From SAR86 cluster bacterium SAR86B (lineage in GTDB: Bacteria > Pseudomonadota > Gammaproteobacteria > Magnimaribacterales > D2472): a DNA stretch of 51,742 bases. Below the pieces are notes generated by a model that saw only the letters and a program-made list of their open reading frames with translations, searched no databases and had not been told where the DNA came from. Shown one piece after another: positions 39,334 to 50,053 of the stretch; position 1 is the first letter of the stretch; each line of letters begins with the position of its first letter. The stretch lies in assembly GCA_905181955.1 (NCBI GenBank), contig CAJJAC010000011.1:1-51742 (forward strand). The letters run 5' to 3'. The position numbers were made by a program, and so were the translations under genes.

Positions 39334-39957
39334 ATGGCAAGATATAGAGGACCATCTTTAAGATTATCAAGAAGAGAGGGAACAGACCTTTTCTTAAAAA
39401 GTGGCGTAAGAGCTATTGAATCAAAGTGTAATATGGAATCACCTCCAGGTGCAGCTCAGGGTGCAAGAAGAGGAAGGTTATCTGATTATGGACTACAGTT
39501 AAGAGAGAAACAGAAAGTTAGAAGAATGTACGGTGTTTTAGAGAAGCAGTTTAGAAATTATTATAAGAAAGCAGCAGCTACTAAAGGAAATACAGGCGAG
39601 AATTTATTATCTTTACTAGAACAAAGATTAGATAATGTTGTATATAGACTTGGTTTTGGATGCACTCGTGCAGAAGCAAGACAAATGGTTTCTCATAAAG
39701 CATTCACTGTAAACGGTATAACTGTAAATATACCATCATATCAAGTTCAAGCTGGAGACGAGATTGCGGTGAGAGAATCAAAAAAAGGTCATTTAAGAAT
39801 CCAAGCTGCACTTAAGCTCGCTGCGTCTAGAGAGATTTGTGACTGGGTTCAGGTTGATGACAAGAATTTAAAGGGTGTATTTAGAAATGTTCCAGATAGA
39901 ACTGAGTTAAGTACAGAAATTAATGAAAACTTAATTGTTGAGCTTTATTCTAAATAA
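39334..39957 (+). CDS. rpsD: 30S ribosomal protein S4
   Basis: Primary assembly protein for the 16S 5' domain; in E. coli it is the alpha operon repressor. The 207 residues start [20 protein letters not shown] and include the S4 RNA-binding domain [20 protein letters not shown] and [24 protein letters not shown] ribosome site precedes the ATG. Confidence 0.98.
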   Translation: MARYRGPSLRLSRREGTDLFLKSGVRAIESKCNMESPPGAAQGARRGRLSDYGLQLREKQKVRRMYGVLEKQFRNYYKKAAATKGNTGENLLSLLEQRLDNVVYRLGFGCTRAEARQMVSHKAFTVNGITVNIPSYQVQAGDEIAVRESKKGHLRIQAALKLAASREICDWVQVDDKNLKGVFRNVPDRTELSTEINENLIVELYSK

Positions 39958-39989
39958 CAATATTTTTTAAAAAAGAAAAGAGGGAAATT

Positions 39990-40955
39990 ATGCAAACATC
40001 AGTAATCGACTTATTAGTCCCATCAGATATTCAGGTAGATGATGAAGGATTAAATGTATCCACGGTAACATTAGAGCCACTCGAAAGAGGTTTTGGTCAT
40101 ACTCTAGGCAATGCCTTGAGAAGAATTTTATTATCATCAATGCCAGGAGCAGCTGTTACAGATGCTACTATCGAAGGCGTTGCTCATGAATATAGCACTA
40201 TAGAGGGAGTAAGAGAGGATGTTATTGATATCCTGCTTAACCTAAAAGATCTTCCAGTTAAAATAATTGAAGGAACATCAGCAACACTAGTTTTAGATAT
40301 TGCTGGACCTTGTGAAGTATCAGCCTCATCTTTTGAAGTGCCCGGCAATGTTGAGCTTGTTGATGGAGATCATCATATAGCAACTATTGTTGATAAAATA
40401 TCTCTAAAGATGTCTGTAACTGTTAAAACAGGAAGAGGTTATGAACCTGCTGACTCAAGAGATGAAGAAGATTCATCAATAGGAGCTTTAAAAGTAGATG
40501 CTTCTTTTAGTCCTGTACGAAGAGTGTCTTATTCTGTAGATAACGCTAGGTTTGAAAAGAGAACAGACCTTGATAAATTACTTATAGAGCTTGAAACAGA
40601 TGGAACTATAGATCCCAAAATGGCAATAGAGCACTGCGCAACTATTTTGCAACAACAGCTAGCTTCTTTTGTAGATCTAGATGCTATAGCTGAACAAGAA
40701 GCTAAGAAAGATCAAAATGATTTCGATCCTTTACTTCTTAGATCAATTGAAGAGCTTGAGTTAACAGTTAGATCAACAAATTGTCTTAAAGCTGAAAGTA
40801 TTTTCTTAATTGGAGATTTAATCCATAGATCAGAATTTGATTTATTAAAAACTCCAAATCTTGGAAAGAAATCATTAAATGAAATAAAAGATGTTCTTGC
40901 ATCTAAAGGCTTATCACTAGGAATGGTGGTAGAAAATTGGCCTCCATTAGGTTAA
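39990..40955 (+). CDS. rpoA: RNA polymerase subunit alpha
   Basis: Assembly platform of RNAP; its C-terminal domain binds UP elements and activators. The 321 residues have the N-terminal dimerisation domain ([20 protein letters not shown]) and the C-terminal domain ([20 protein letters not shown], then [14 protein letters not shown]). The CTD residues equivalent to E. coli R265 (in [10 protein letters not shown]) are conserved. A strong AGAGGGAA ribosome site lies upstream. Confidence 0.98.
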   Translation: MQTSVIDLLVPSDIQVDDEGLNVSTVTLEPLERGFGHTLGNALRRILLSSMPGAAVTDATIEGVAHEYSTIEGVREDVIDILLNLKDLPVKIIEGTSATLVLDIAGPCEVSASSFEVPGNVELVDGDHHIATIVDKISLKMSVTVKTGRGYEPADSRDEEDSSIGALKVDASFSPVRRVSYSVDNARFEKRTDLDKLLIELETDGTIDPKMAIEHCATILQQQLASFVDLDAIAEQEAKKDQNDFDPLLLRSIEELELTVRSTNCLKAESIFLIGDLIHRSEFDLLKTPNLGKKSLNEIKDVLASKGLSLGMVVENWPPLG

Positions 40956-40961
40956 AAAAAT

Positions 40962-41378
40962 ATGCGACATAGAAAAGCAGGTAGAAAATTAAATAGAACT
41001 TCATCTCATAGAAAGGCTTTGCTTAAAAATCTTTCTATTGCGTTGATTGAAAGAGAAATTATTCGCACGACACTTACTAAGGCAAAAGAGTTGAGAATGA
41101 CAATTGAGCCACTAATAACTATAGGCAAAAAAGATACAGTTGCGAATAGAAGATTAGCTTTTAGTAGATTGAGATCAGATGCTGCTGTTGGTAAGCTTTT
41201 TACCTCTGTTTCAGTGAATGCAAAAGACAGAAAAGGTGGTTATACAAGAATTATTAAAGCTGGGTTTAGACCTGGAGATAAAGCTGATATGGCATATATA
41301 GAGCTAGTTGATAGAGTTGAAGATGGCGCTAATAATGAAATGTCAGACCCTGAATTAAAAGAAAATAGCGCAGCTTAA
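40962..41378 (+). CDS. rplQ: 50S ribosomal protein L17
   Basis: Tunnel-exit protein and last gene of the alpha cluster. The 138 residues begin [20 protein letters not shown] and carry [20 protein letters not shown] and [22 protein letters not shown] (read in two parts). An acidic C-terminal tail (about 11 residues) is longer than in E. coli. Its stop codon overlaps that of the convergent uvrA by 4 bp, with no terminator. Confidence 0.98.
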   Translation: MRHRKAGRKLNRTSSHRKALLKNLSIALIEREIIRTTLTKAKELRMTIEPLITIGKKDTVANRRLAFSRLRSDAAVGKLFTSVSVNAKDRKGGYTRIIKAGFRPGDKADMAYIELVDRVEDGANNEMSDPELKENSAA

Positions 41379-44200
41379 TTACTAAGAACTTCTTTTAGGT
41401 ACATACCTGTATAAGATTCTTTAATTCTAGCTACATCTTCTGGTGTTCCTTTTGCAACAATTGAACCACCCTCACTTCCACCTTCTGGTCCAAGATCAAT
41501 TACCCAATCTGCTGTTTTAATAACATCCAGGTTGTGCTCAATGACTGCAATTGTATTACCTTGTGATTTTAATCTTTCAAGGACTTTTAAGAGCAATTCT
41601 ATATCAGCAAAATGAAGTCCAGTAGTAGGCTCATCTAATACAAAAAGCGTTTTACCTGTACTTCTTTTTGATAATTCCTTAGCAAGCTTAATTCTCTGAG
41701 CTTCGCCTCCTGAAAGCGTTATAGCAGATTGCCCTAGTGTTATATAACCCAAACCAACATCTGACAATGTAGATAATTTCTTTTTAATTGTAGGAATTGC
41801 ATCAAAGAAATCTAAACCTTCCTCAACTGTCATATTTAAGACTTGGCTAATATTTTTATTTTTAAATTTAATATCTAGAGTTTGCTCATTATATCTCTGA
41901 CCATCACACACATCACAGAGTACATATACATCAGCAAGGAAATGCATTTCTACCTTGGTAACCCCGTCTCCTTGGCAGGCTTCACATCTTCCACCCTTAA
42001 CATTAAAACTAAAACGACCAGGTTTATAGCCTCGTGATTTAGCTTCAACTGACTCAGAAAAAAGATCCCTAATATATGAAAAGAGTCCAGTATAAGTTGC
42101 TGGATTTGATCTAGGGGTTCTGCCTATAGGCGATTGATCAATACTGATAACTTTGTCTAGGTAATCCAAACCTTCTATTTTTTCACATTTAATTTCTTTT
42201 GTGAGCTTAGCTTTATTTAACATAAATGAACTAATTGGGAGTAATGTTTGATTAATAAGAGATGATTTTCCAGATCCTGAAACCCCAGTTATACAGGTAA
42301 ATAAACCAATAGGTATATCAACCGTTACATTTTTTAAGTTATTTTCTGAAGCATTCACTATAGAAACAAAATCTGATCCGGGTTTAGTCCGTTTTTTTGG
42401 AATTGCTATGCTCTTTTTCCCTGATAGGTATTGTCCAGTTATAGATTTTTTATTATTTAATATATCCTCTATTGATCCAGAGGCACATATTTCTCCACCA
42501 TGTTTTCCAGCACCAGGCCCAATATCAATTATATGATCAGCACTTCTAATTGCCTCCTCATCATGCTCGACAACAATAACAGTATTACCAAGATTTTTTA
42601 GATGGTTTAGTGTTTTTATAAGTTTAGAATTATCTCTTTGATGGAGACCAATTGAAGGTTCATCAAGAACATAAGTAACCCCAACTAATCCAGATCCTAT
42701 TTGACTAGCAAGTCTAATTCTTTGAGCTTCACCACCAGATAAAGTTTCAGCACTTCTTTCAAGAGTAAGATAATTCAATCCAACATCAGCTAAAAAAGAT
42801 AATCTTTGAACTATTTCTTTTAAAACTCTTTCTGCAATTTTTGCTTTGGTGCCGGTTAACTTCATATTTTTCATGAAATCTAGTGAGTCAGAAATTCGTA
42901 AAGATGTTATTTCATGGATAGGGGTTTTATTGATAAATACATTTCTTGATTCTTTATTTAACCTAGAACCACTACATTCATCACAAGAACTCTTCGACAT
43001 TAACTTAGAAAGATCATCTCTCATATAATCTGAATCAGTTTCTCTGAATCTTCTTTCAGTATTAGGAATAATTCCTTCAAACCTATGTCTTCTAACAATC
43101 TTACTTCCACTTCTAAACCTATGAGAAAAATCAATTTGTTCTTTAGAGCCCCATAGTAAGAGCTTCTTTAATTCTTCAGAGTAATCTTTCCATGGAGTAT
43201 CAAGGCTAAATTCATAATGCTTGGCTAGGCATTTTAGTTGGTGATAATAAAATCTATTTCTTCTATTCCATTTTTTAATAGCTCCATTGCTAATTGAAAC
43301 ATCCTCATCTGGTATTAACATTTTTTCATTGAAGTATTGAATTACTCCGAGCCCATCACATCTCCCGCATGCTCCGAAAGGATTATTAAATGAAAACATT
43401 CTTGGCTCTAACTCTGCAATAGAATAACCACATTGAGAGCATGAAAAATTTGATGAGTGAAGTTGATCAACTTTAGTTGAATCTATTGATTCAATTTTTA
43501 CCAATCCATTTGCAAGCCTTAATGCATTTTCAATTGATTCTGAAAGCCTAATTCTATTTTCATCTGTTGGCTTTAATGCAATTCTATCAACCACTGCTGA
43601 AATATCATGTTTCTTATTTTTTTCTAGATCAGGAAATTCCTCCATTGGATAGACAACACCATCTACTTTTACTCTTACATAACCTTCTTTTCTAAGTTCT
43701 TCATAAATAGCAAGATGCTCACCTTTTTTACCTCTAACCAGAGGAGCCAATATCATTATTTTAGTATTTTCTTCCAAGCGATAAACCTCATCACATATTT
43801 CTGTAATTGTTTTTGCTTTTAACTCTTCATTATGATCTGGGCATTTAGGAGTTCCTATCCTTGCATAAAGTAATCTTAAATAATCATATATCTCAGTAAC
43901 TGTTCCTACAGTAGACCTTGGATTATGAGATGTTGCTTTTTGCTCAATTGATATAGCGGGGGATAGGCCCTCAATCTGATCAACATCCGGCTTTTCCATT
44001 AATGATAAAAACTGTCTGGCATAAGTTGAAAGTGATTCTACATATCGCCTTTGACCCTCTGCATAAATTGTATCAAAAGCCAAAGAGGACTTTCCAGAAC
44101 CTGAGAGCCCAGTAATTACAATTATTTTATTTCTAGGAATCTCAAGACTTATATTCTTAAGATTATGAGTTCTAGCGCCCTTAATATAAATGCTTTCCAT
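41375..44200 (-). CDS. uvrA: Excinuclease ABC subunit A
   Basis: Damage-recognition ATPase of nucleotide excision repair. The 941 residues are full length. They have two ABC modules with Walker [10 protein letters not shown] (31-39) and GVSGSGKSS, signature [12 protein letters not shown] and [12 protein letters not shown], and Walker B segments [15 protein letters not shown] and [15 protein letters not shown]. The zinc sites are CSQCGYS...[18 protein letters not shown] and CEACQGDG...CDVCDGQR. It is divergent from ssb, the standard gammaproteobacterial arrangement that often carries a LexA box; I could not identify one with confidence. Its 3' end overlaps rplQ by 4 bp. Confidence 0.99.
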   Translation of the reverse strand: MESIYIKGARTHNLKNISLEIPRNKIIVITGLSGSGKSSLAFDTIYAEGQRRYVESLSTYARQFLSLMEKPDVDQIEGLSPAISIEQKATSHNPRSTVGTVTEIYDYLRLLYARIGTPKCPDHNEELKAKTITEICDEVYRLEENTKIMILAPLVRGKKGEHLAIYEELRKEGYVRVKVDGVVYPMEEFPDLEKNKKHDISAVVDRIALKPTDENRIRLSESIENALRLANGLVKIESIDSTKVDQLHSSNFSCSQCGYSIAELEPRMFSFNNPFGACGRCDGLGVIQYFNEKMLIPDEDVSISNGAIKKWNRRNRFYYHQLKCLAKHYEFSLDTPWKDYSEELKKLLLWGSKEQIDFSHRFRSGSKIVRRHRFEGIIPNTERRFRETDSDYMRDDLSKLMSKSSCDECSGSRLNKESRNVFINKTPIHEITSLRISDSLDFMKNMKLTGTKAKIAERVLKEIVQRLSFLADVGLNYLTLERSAETLSGGEAQRIRLASQIGSGLVGVTYVLDEPSIGLHQRDNSKLIKTLNHLKNLGNTVIVVEHDEEAIRSADHIIDIGPGAGKHGGEICASGSIEDILNNKKSITGQYLSGKKSIAIPKKRTKPGSDFVSIVNASENNLKNVTVDIPIGLFTCITGVSGSGKSSLINQTLLPISSFMLNKAKLTKEIKCEKIEGLDYLDKVISIDQSPIGRTPRSNPATYTGLFSYIRDLFSESVEAKSRGYKPGRFSFNVKGGRCEACQGDGVTKVEMHFLADVYVLCDVCDGQRYNEQTLDIKFKNKNISQVLNMTVEEGLDFFDAIPTIKKKLSTLSDVGLGYITLGQSAITLSGGEAQRIKLAKELSKRSTGKTLFVLDEPTTGLHFADIELLLKVLERLKSQGNTIAVIEHNLDVIKTADWVIDLGPEGGSEGGSIVAKGTPEDVARIKESYTGMYLKEVLSN

Positions 44201-44271
44201 AAGTAATAAAAATACCAGTGATGATTAAATAAATTTAGGTTAAACTTTACTGATTATTATAAGAGGTAATT

Positions 44272-44703
44272 ATGAGCAACGGCGTAAATAAAGTTATATT
44301 GATAGGTAATCTTGGTCAAAAACCTGAAATGCGATATACAGCAACTAATTCTGCTGTAGCCAATCTTTCAATAGCAACAACAGAGTCATGGAAAGATAGA
44401 GAATCTGGAGAAATGAGAGATAAAACTGAGTGGCATAAAGTTGTATTTTTTGGAAAGCCAGCAGAAACAATTGAGAAATACTTAGATAAAGGTTCTAAAA
44501 TATATGTTGAAGGAAAATTGCAAACAAGAAAATGGCAGGATAAAGATGGTAATGACAGATGGACAACTGAAATTGTTGGTAATCAGTTTAATTTCCTAGA
44601 TTCACGTCCAAGCCAAGGTGATTCTTCAATGGATCAGTCTAACTCTAGCTCATTATCACAAAGTGATAACACTGGAATCTCAGAAGAAGATATACCTTTT
44701 TAA
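44272..44703 (+). CDS. ssb: Single-stranded DNA-binding protein
   Basis: Coats ssDNA and recruits replication and repair proteins. The 143 residues comprise an OB fold ([50 protein letters not shown]), a short Ser/Gln-rich linker and the acidic tip EEDIPF that binds partner proteins. The linker is shorter than in E. coli SSB (178). AGAGGTAA precedes the ATG. Confidence 0.98.
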   Translation: MSNGVNKVILIGNLGQKPEMRYTATNSAVANLSIATTESWKDRESGEMRDKTEWHKVVFFGKPAETIEKYLDKGSKIYVEGKLQTRKWQDKDGNDRWTTEIVGNQFNFLDSRPSQGDSSMDQSNSSSLSQSDNTGISEEDIPF

Positions 44704-44715
44704 AACATTATTATA

Positions 44716-45588
44716 GTGGAAGAATACAAGACCATTCATTTTAAAGAAGATGATTCTATTGGTCTTATAACCTTAAATCGTCCTGAAAAATTAAATGCTT
44801 TTAATTCAAGAATGATGGCTGAAATGCTTGATGTTTTTGATCATATAGATGCAGAAGATTCAATTAAAGCTGTAATTATTACAGGTGAGGGTAGGGCTTT
44901 TTGTGCTGGAGCAGACCTATCTGCTGGAGCAGAGACTTTTAATTCAGAGTTTGATACATCTGCGGAGTATGAAGCAGACTTTAGAAGAGATTCTGGAGGC
45001 ATACTAACTCTCAGAATGTATAACTGCTTGAAACCTATCTTGATTGCTTGTAATGGAGACGCTGTAGGCATCGGAGCTTCATTACAATTAGCTGCAGATA
45101 TTAGAGTTACCTCTTCCTCTAGTAGATTTGGTTTTGTATTTGCAAAAAGAGGCATTGTTCCAGATGCATGTTCGAGTTGGTTTTTACCAAGAATTGTAGG
45201 GATATCAAAAGCACTAGAATTATGTTTTTCTGGAGAATTATTTAGTGCAAAAGATGCTCTAAAATTTGGACTAGTCAATTACATGTTTGAGCCATCTGAA
45301 TTAATGCATGAAACTAAGAAGCTAGCTCAAAAGCTAATTTCAAACACTGCACCAGTCTCTGTGGCTCTTACAAGACATATGATATGGGATATGTCTTCTG
45401 CACCTAGTCCAGAAGACGCACACATCATAGATAGTAAAGCTATTGATTCCAGGGGAGCATCTGATGATGCAGAAGAGGGAGTAATGTCTTTTCTCGAAAA
45501 GCGAGAAGCAAAATATGTAAATAAAATATCTACCGATATGCCAGCTTTTTTTCCTTGGAGAAAAAGCAAGTTTAATAAACCAAAATAA
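44716..45588 (+). CDS. Enoyl-CoA hydratase/isomerase family protein
   Basis: A crotonase-fold enzyme of 290 residues starting at GTG 44716, 12 bp after ssb. Oxyanion-hole segments are seen in GRAFCAGADLSAG (59-71) and ACNGDAVGIGASLQLAADIR (111-130). In the catalytic loop RGIVPDACSSWFLPRIVG, Asp150 sits where many PaaG/ECI-type isomerases have Asp, and the usual second Glu of hydratases is not obvious. A delta3,delta2-enoyl-CoA isomerase-like or hydratase role is therefore likely, but the substrate is unknown. It is followed 13 bp later by an Old Yellow Enzyme, suggesting a two-gene unit. Confidence 0.88.
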   Translation: MEEYKTIHFKEDDSIGLITLNRPEKLNAFNSRMMAEMLDVFDHIDAEDSIKAVIITGEGRAFCAGADLSAGAETFNSEFDTSAEYEADFRRDSGGILTLRMYNCLKPILIACNGDAVGIGASLQLAADIRVTSSSSRFGFVFAKRGIVPDACSSWFLPRIVGISKALELCFSGELFSAKDALKFGLVNYMFEPSELMHETKKLAQKLISNTAPVSVALTRHMIWDMSSAPSPEDAHIIDSKAIDSRGASDDAEEGVMSFLEKREAKYVNKISTDMPAFFPWRKSKFNKPK

Positions 45589-45601
45589 TCTTTTTTAAAA
45601 A

Positions 45602-46681
45602 ATGCTATTTGATTCTTATAAATTAAAAAATACTTTATTAAGAAATAGAATTGTTATGGCGCCTATGACTCGAAGTCAGTCTCCTGGAGGCATTCCTACT
45701 GATGAGGTTGCGTCTTACTATGAAAGGAGAGCCAAGGCCGAGGTGGGCCTCATAATCACTGAAGGAGTTGAAGTTAGTCATAAAGCTTCAAGCGCATATC
45801 CCAATGTTCCAAGGCTTGATAGTTCTGCCGCTAGAGATGGGTGGAGAAAGGTTGTTAAAGGAATTAAAAAACATGATGGAGCAGTTATAGCTCAATTATG
45901 GCATTGTGGCGGCTTTAGAAAAACTGGAATGGGGCCGGATCCAGAAGTTCCAGGTCATACAGCCTCCGGACTTGTGAGGCCCGGCAAAAGAGTTGCCCAC
46001 GCGATGACTGCAGAAGATATTAATGAGACTATTGAAGCATTTGCATTAGATGCAAAACGTTGTGAAGAAATAGGTTTTGATGGAGTTGAAATTCATGGCG
46101 CGCATGGTTATTTGATTGATAATTTTTTTTGGGGTGGCACTAATGAGAGAGAGGATTTGTATGGCGGATCAATAGAAAGCCGTTCTCAGTTAGCAACCAA
46201 TATAGTTAAAGCGATTAGATCAAATGTAAGTGACAATTTTATTATTGGTTTAAGATTTTCACAATGGAAGCAGCAAGACTATGAGGCTAGATTAGCTTCA
46301 ACTCCAGAAAATCTTAAAAAAGTTATCGGCCCTCCTGCAGAAGCTGGACTTGATTATCTTCATTCAAGCATGAGAAGATTTTGGGAAAGTGAATTTGAGG
46401 GTTCAAAAGAAAATCTAGCTTATTGGACAAAAAAACTTACCGGCCTTCCTACAATCAGCGTTGGCAGTGTTGGTCTTGATTCAGATTTTATAGATATGAG
46501 TGCTCCCGCATCTCCTGCTAATATCGATAAGGTTATTAGAGATATTTTAAATAGTAAATACGATATGGTAGCAGTAGGTAGGGCTCTTCTAGCCGACCAT
46601 GAGTGGGTTATTAAGATGAAAGAGGGAAGAGTTAAAGATGTGATTCCTTATACTCAGGAAGCTTTATATAAACTTTATTAA
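45602..46681 (+). CDS. NADH:flavin oxidoreductase, Old Yellow Enzyme family
   Basis: A 359-residue FMN-dependent ene-reductase of TIM-barrel fold. Visible features are the N-terminal LRNRIVMAPMTRSQS, the FMN-contact EGVEVSHKAS and IAQLWHCGG, and the active site GVEIHGAHGYLIDNFFWGGT with His165 and His168, followed by NEREDLYGGS. Near the C-terminus, PTISVGSVG and MVAVGRALLADHEWV bind FMN phosphate. Family members reduce activated C=C bonds of enals, enones or nitro compounds; the substrate here is unknown. It ends 1 bp before the convergent end of fabB and is probably cotranscribed with the crotonase. Confidence 0.92.
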   Translation: MLFDSYKLKNTLLRNRIVMAPMTRSQSPGGIPTDEVASYYERRAKAEVGLIITEGVEVSHKASSAYPNVPRLDSSAARDGWRKVVKGIKKHDGAVIAQLWHCGGFRKTGMGPDPEVPGHTASGLVRPGKRVAHAMTAEDINETIEAFALDAKRCEEIGFDGVEIHGAHGYLIDNFFWGGTNEREDLYGGSIESRSQLATNIVKAIRSNVSDNFIIGLRFSQWKQQDYEARLASTPENLKKVIGPPAEAGLDYLHSSMRRFWESEFEGSKENLAYWTKKLTGLPTISVGSVGLDSDFIDMSAPASPANIDKVIRDILNSKYDMVAVGRALLADHEWVIKMKEGRVKDVIPYTQEALYKLY

Positions 46682-47890
46682 CTAAAATTTACTGAATATG
46701 AGGCTGGCATTAGTGCCACCAAAACCAAAAGAGTTACTCATAACAGAATTTAGCTCTTTATTTAAAGTTTCTTGATTAATATGTAATCCATCCGCTTCAT
46801 CCACAATGTTATCAATATTAATTGATGGAGCAATAAAACTATCTTGCATCATCATTATTGAATAAATTGCTTCTTGAGCTCCAGTTGCTCCTAGTGAATG
46901 TCCCGTCATAGATTTTGTAGAACTTATGATTGGAGCATTGCTTCCAAAGACGCTCTTAATGGCGCTTAATTCCGCAATATCTCCGACTGGCGTACTTGTT
47001 CCATGAGTATTAATATAGTCAACATTCTTACCAAGTATTTTTAATGCTTCTTGCATACATCTCTTTGCGCCTTCACCAGAAGGAGCCACCATGTCATATC
47101 CATCAGAATTTGCAAAATATCCAGTAAGCTCTGCAAGAATTTCAGCATTTCTCTTTTTTGCATGCTCTTCACTTTCAAGAATAACAATTCCAGCACCACC
47201 AGAAATAACAAAACCATCCCTGTTTTTATCAAATGGTCTTGAAGCACTTTTTGGTAAATCATTTTTAGATGAAGAAAGAGCTCCCATAGCATCAAACATA
47301 GATGATGATGTCCAATGTTCATCCTCAGCACCACCTGCAATCACTATATCTTGTTTCCCGCTTTGGATAAGCTCTGCTGCATGACCAATACAATGAGCGC
47401 TTGTTGAACAAGCAGAGGATATAGAGTAATTAACCCCTTTAACTTTCAAAGCTGTCCCTAAAATTGCAGATACAGTACTACCCATTGTTTTAGTAACAGC
47501 ATATGGCCCAATTCTTTTAGGACTTTTATTTCGCGCAATATCTGATGCGATAATTTGACTTTGTGGTGAAGCTCCACCAGAACCAGCGACTATACCTGTT
47601 TTTGGAGAATCTAAATTTTCTTCATTAAGTCCTGCCATAGAGATTGCTTCAAGCGCTGCAAGGTAGGCATAAGCCGCAGCATTACTCATAAATCTAAGAA
47701 GTTTTCTATCAATTAGATTTTCAAGCTCCAAATTAATTGATCCGGATACATGGCTTCTAAAGCCCATATCAGAATAGGTTGGGTTAAAAGATATCCCAGA
47801 TTTTCCTAATTGAAGAGATTCAATAACTTCAGCCTTAGAATTACCAATACAAGAGATGATTCCATATCCAGTTACTACTACTTTCTTCAT
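46682..47890 (-). CDS. fabB: 3-oxoacyl-ACP synthase I
   Basis: Condensing enzyme of fatty acid elongation, needed for the unsaturated branch. I use the ATG at 47890 ([16 protein letters not shown], 402 residues); an open frame continues 11 codons upstream into fabA but has no family match. The catalytic triad is Cys161 ([12 protein letters not shown]), His296 ([11 protein letters not shown]) and His331 ([10 protein letters not shown]), with Lys326. The C-terminal motif [14 protein letters not shown] is intact. It starts 1 bp after the fabA stop. Operon: ispB-fabA-fabB. Confidence 0.96.
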   Translation of the reverse strand: MKKVVVTGYGIISCIGNSKAEVIESLQLGKSGISFNPTYSDMGFRSHVSGSINLELENLIDRKLLRFMSNAAAYAYLAALEAISMAGLNEENLDSPKTGIVAGSGGASPQSQIIASDIARNKSPKRIGPYAVTKTMGSTVSAILGTALKVKGVNYSISSACSTSAHCIGHAAELIQSGKQDIVIAGGAEDEHWTSSSMFDAMGALSSSKNDLPKSASRPFDKNRDGFVISGGAGIVILESEEHAKKRNAEILAELTGYFANSDGYDMVAPSGEGAKRCMQEALKILGKNVDYINTHGTSTPVGDIAELSAIKSVFGSNAPIISSTKSMTGHSLGATGAQEAIYSIMMMQDSFIAPSINIDNIVDEADGLHINQETLNKELNSVMSNSFGFGGTNASLIFSKF

Positions 47891-47891
47891 A

Positions 47892-48410
47892 CTAAAAACT
47901 ACTAGTGTCCTTAAAAAGCCCAACTTTCAGATTTTCTGCAGAATAAACATGCCTATCATCAACAAACATTTTTCCATTTGCTAAACCGAGAACAGCACCT
48001 CTATTTATAACTCTCTTTATATCTAATTCATACCTAACAGTTTTGGATGTTGGTAAAACTTGACCAAAAAATTTAACTTTTTCTGCACCAAGAGCTCTTC
48101 CCACACCAGGCAGTCCGCTCCATAAAAGATAAAATCCTAACAGTTGCCACATTGCATCAAGACCCAAACAGCCTGGCATAACTGGGTCGCCTTTAAAATG
48201 AACATCAAAAAACCATAAATCCGGGTTTATGTTTAAGTGAGCAATAATAGATCCTTTCTCAAATGCTCCACTTGAGTTATCAATTAGAGATATGTCATCA
48301 AACATTAACATTTCATTTGAGGGCAACTTCCCATCATCAGGACCAAATAGATTTCCTTCAGAACAAGAGATTAATTCTTCTTTTGAGTATTTACTTTGAG
48401 GTTTAAACAT
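47892..48410 (-). CDS. fabA: 3-hydroxydecanoyl-ACP dehydratase/isomerase
   Basis: Introduces the double bond at the C10 stage of anaerobic unsaturated fatty acid synthesis. The 172-residue length equals that of E. coli FabA. The catalytic residues His71 ([14 protein letters not shown]) and Asp85 ([15 protein letters not shown]) are present. The start ATG shares one base with the ispB stop, so it is translationally coupled to ispB. FabA with FabB indicates the classical gammaproteobacterial pathway. Confidence 0.97.
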   Translation of the reverse strand: MFKPQSKYSKEELISCSEGNLFGPDDGKLPSNEMLMFDDISLIDNSSGAFEKGSIIAHLNINPDLWFFDVHFKGDPVMPGCLGLDAMWQLLGFYLLWSGLPGVGRALGAEKVKFFGQVLPTSKTVRYELDIKRVINRGAVLGLANGKMFVDDRHVYSAENLKVGLFKDTSSF

Positions 48411-49372
48411 TATTTGGTTCTCTCATATGAAAACTTAGTTAAGTTTAGCATTTCTTCTCTAATTTTTTTATTTTCAATCTTATCAGCTAATCGTGTTGAT
48501 TTTTTAATATAACTTTTTAAGAGTTCTTCGGTCTTACAAATTCCACCAAGAGCATTAATCTTTTCTATGACCTGAGAACCTACATTTTCTTTTTTAACTC
48601 CCAGGAAGCTCTGTAAAGATTTCTTGTCTTTAGAATTTGCAGCTTTCATTGCAAAATAAAGAGGGTAAGTTATTTTTCCTTCCCTCAGGTCTTGCAATGT
48701 TGGCTTTCCTAAATGCTTGGTATCATAAGAGTAATCCAACATATCATCTTTAATCTGAAAAGCTATCCCTAAGTATTTAGCAAAATTACTAATAGTATTA
48801 ATATACTTCTTATCATCTTTTGCAACGAGAATAGCTCCGCATTTTGCCGATGCCTCAAAAAGCCTCCCTGTCTTGTAGTAACTTACTTGAATTAATTCAT
48901 CAAGCGAAACTTCTTTTTTCCCAATGAGATCTAATTGGATGAGTTCTCCCTTAGAAATATCATTTGTTGCTTTAGATAATTCGTTAAGTATTTTAATATT
49001 TGATAACTCAACCATTAACATAAAAGCTTTTGAATAAATAAAATCTCCCATCAGAACTCCATGAGAATTAGTCCAAAAATTATTTATCGTCTCCATCCCT
49101 CTTCTAAGTGGAGAGTTATCCACCACATCATCATGAACTAATGTTGCTGTATGAAGAAGCTCAATAATTGCTGCAACTTTGACTCTTTTTACAGTTTTTC
49201 TTTTATCGCCACCTGAGGCAATTAAACTCAAGAGAGGTCTTAACTGCTTCCCATTTTGTTTAAAAATATAGTCATATAATTTTTGAATAACTCTTTCATT
49301 AATAATCTCACTTTTTATAAGTTTATTTACCAATTTCAGTTCTTTTTTATATGAGTCATCGATTAATTTCAT
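48410..49372 (-). CDS. ispB: Polyprenyl diphosphate synthase (octaprenyl type)
   Basis: Makes the side chain of ubiquinone by chain elongation with isopentenyl diphosphate. I use ATG 49372 (MKLIDDSYKK, 320 residues) because AGGAG lies 5 nt upstream; an ATG 21 bp earlier lacks a ribosome site. The first Asp-rich motif DDVVD is at 81-85 (after LLHTATLVH) and the second is DDMLD at 209-213 (AFQIKDDMLDY). GGDKRK, GKQLRP and the YYKTGRLFEA motif are standard. Chain length (C40 or other) cannot be read. It is divergent from rplU, as in most gammaproteobacteria. Confidence 0.93.
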   Translation of the reverse strand: MKLIDDSYKKELKLVNKLIKSEIINERVIQKLYDYIFKQNGKQLRPLLSLIASGGDKRKTVKRVKVAAIIELLHTATLVHDDVVDNSPLRRGMETINNFWTNSHGVLMGDFIYSKAFMLMVELSNIKILNELSKATNDISKGELIQLDLIGKKEVSLDELIQVSYYKTGRLFEASAKCGAILVAKDDKKYINTISNFAKYLGIAFQIKDDMLDYSYDTKHLGKPTLQDLREGKITYPLYFAMKAANSKDKKSLQSFLGVKKENVGSQVIEKINALGGICKTEELLKSYIKKSTRLADKIENKKIREEMLNLTKFSYERTK

Positions 49373-49408
49373 TAGCGCTCCTAATTGCATCAAAATTATA
49401 CATAACTA

Positions 49409-49437
49409 TTGATAAATTCCTCATTAAAGCGTATATT
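49409..49437 (+). promoter_or_regulatory. Putative promoter of rplU-rpmA-obgE
   Basis: TTGATA (49409-49414), a 17-bp spacer and TATATT (49432-49437) are followed by TTGCCACC. Together with AGGA 9 nt before the ATG, this gives a leader of about 17 nt. The GCCACC start region resembles that of the tRNA-Thr/tuf promoter at 12073-12101. Confidence 0.62.
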
Positions 49438-49460
49438 TTGCCACCTTTAGGAATATAAAT

Positions 49461-49781
49461 ATGTATGCAGTAATAGAATCAGGTGGTAAACAACATAAAA
49501 TCATAGAAGGAGAGTATCTTTCTGTTGATCTACTAGGCGATGAACCTGGAGAAAAAATTACTTTTGATAACGTTTTGCTTTATGTGGATGATAACAATAT
49601 TGAGATTGGTCAACCATATTTATCTAATGTTAAAGTAACTGCAGAAGTCACAGATATTGTTAAAGCAAAAAAGCTTTCTATTTTAAGATTTAGAAGAAGA
49701 AAGCATAGTATGACAAAAATTGGTCATAGAGCTAGATATTCCCAAGTTGAAATTAAATCAATTAAGTTAGAGAGTAAATAA
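49461..49781 (+). CDS. rplU: 50S ribosomal protein L21
   Basis: Binds 23S rRNA with L20. The 106 residues begin [20 protein letters not shown] and carry [20 protein letters not shown] and the S-R-x-G-H type end ([15 protein letters not shown]). It overlaps rpmA by one base. Confidence 0.98.
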   Translation: MYAVIESGGKQHKIIEGEYLSVDLLGDEPGEKITFDNVLLYVDDNNIEIGQPYLSNVKVTAEVTDIVKAKKLSILRFRRRKHSMTKIGHRARYSQVEIKSIKLESK

Positions 49782-50038
49782 TGGCACATAAGAAAGCAGG
49801 TGGTTCAAGTAAGAACGGAAGAGATTCCAATGCCAAGAGGCTTGGTGTTAAAAGATACGGTGGACAAGTTGTGAAAGCTGGAGAAATTCTTATTCGCCAA
49901 AGAGGAACTAATACTCATCCTGGAATTAATGTAGGTATCGGTAAAGATGATACTTTATTTGCTAAAGCACCAGGCGTTGTTCAATTTACTTATAAAGGTC
50001 CTAAAAGCAGAAAAACTGCTAACGTTATTGCTCAATAA
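49781..50038 (+). CDS. rpmA: 50S ribosomal protein L27
   Basis: Its N-terminal tail reaches the peptidyl transferase centre. The 85 residues begin [20 protein letters not shown] and include [20 protein letters not shown] and [20 protein letters not shown]. There is no cleavable extension before the AHKKAGG, unlike the Firmicute form. Confidence 0.98.
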   Translation: MAHKKAGGSSKNGRDSNAKRLGVKRYGGQVVKAGEILIRQRGTNTHPGINVGIGKDDTLFAKAPGVVQFTYKGPKSRKTANVIAQ

Positions 50039-50053
50039 CACCTTCTTCCTACC

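Noticed and set aside
47891-47923. 11-residue N-terminal extension of FabB
   Set aside because: It overlaps the end of fab[11 protein letters not shown] is the conserved start of the enzyme.
49373-49393. 7-residue extension of IspB from an earlier ATG
   Set aside because: The AGGAG at 49382-49378 is correctly spaced only for ATG 49372.
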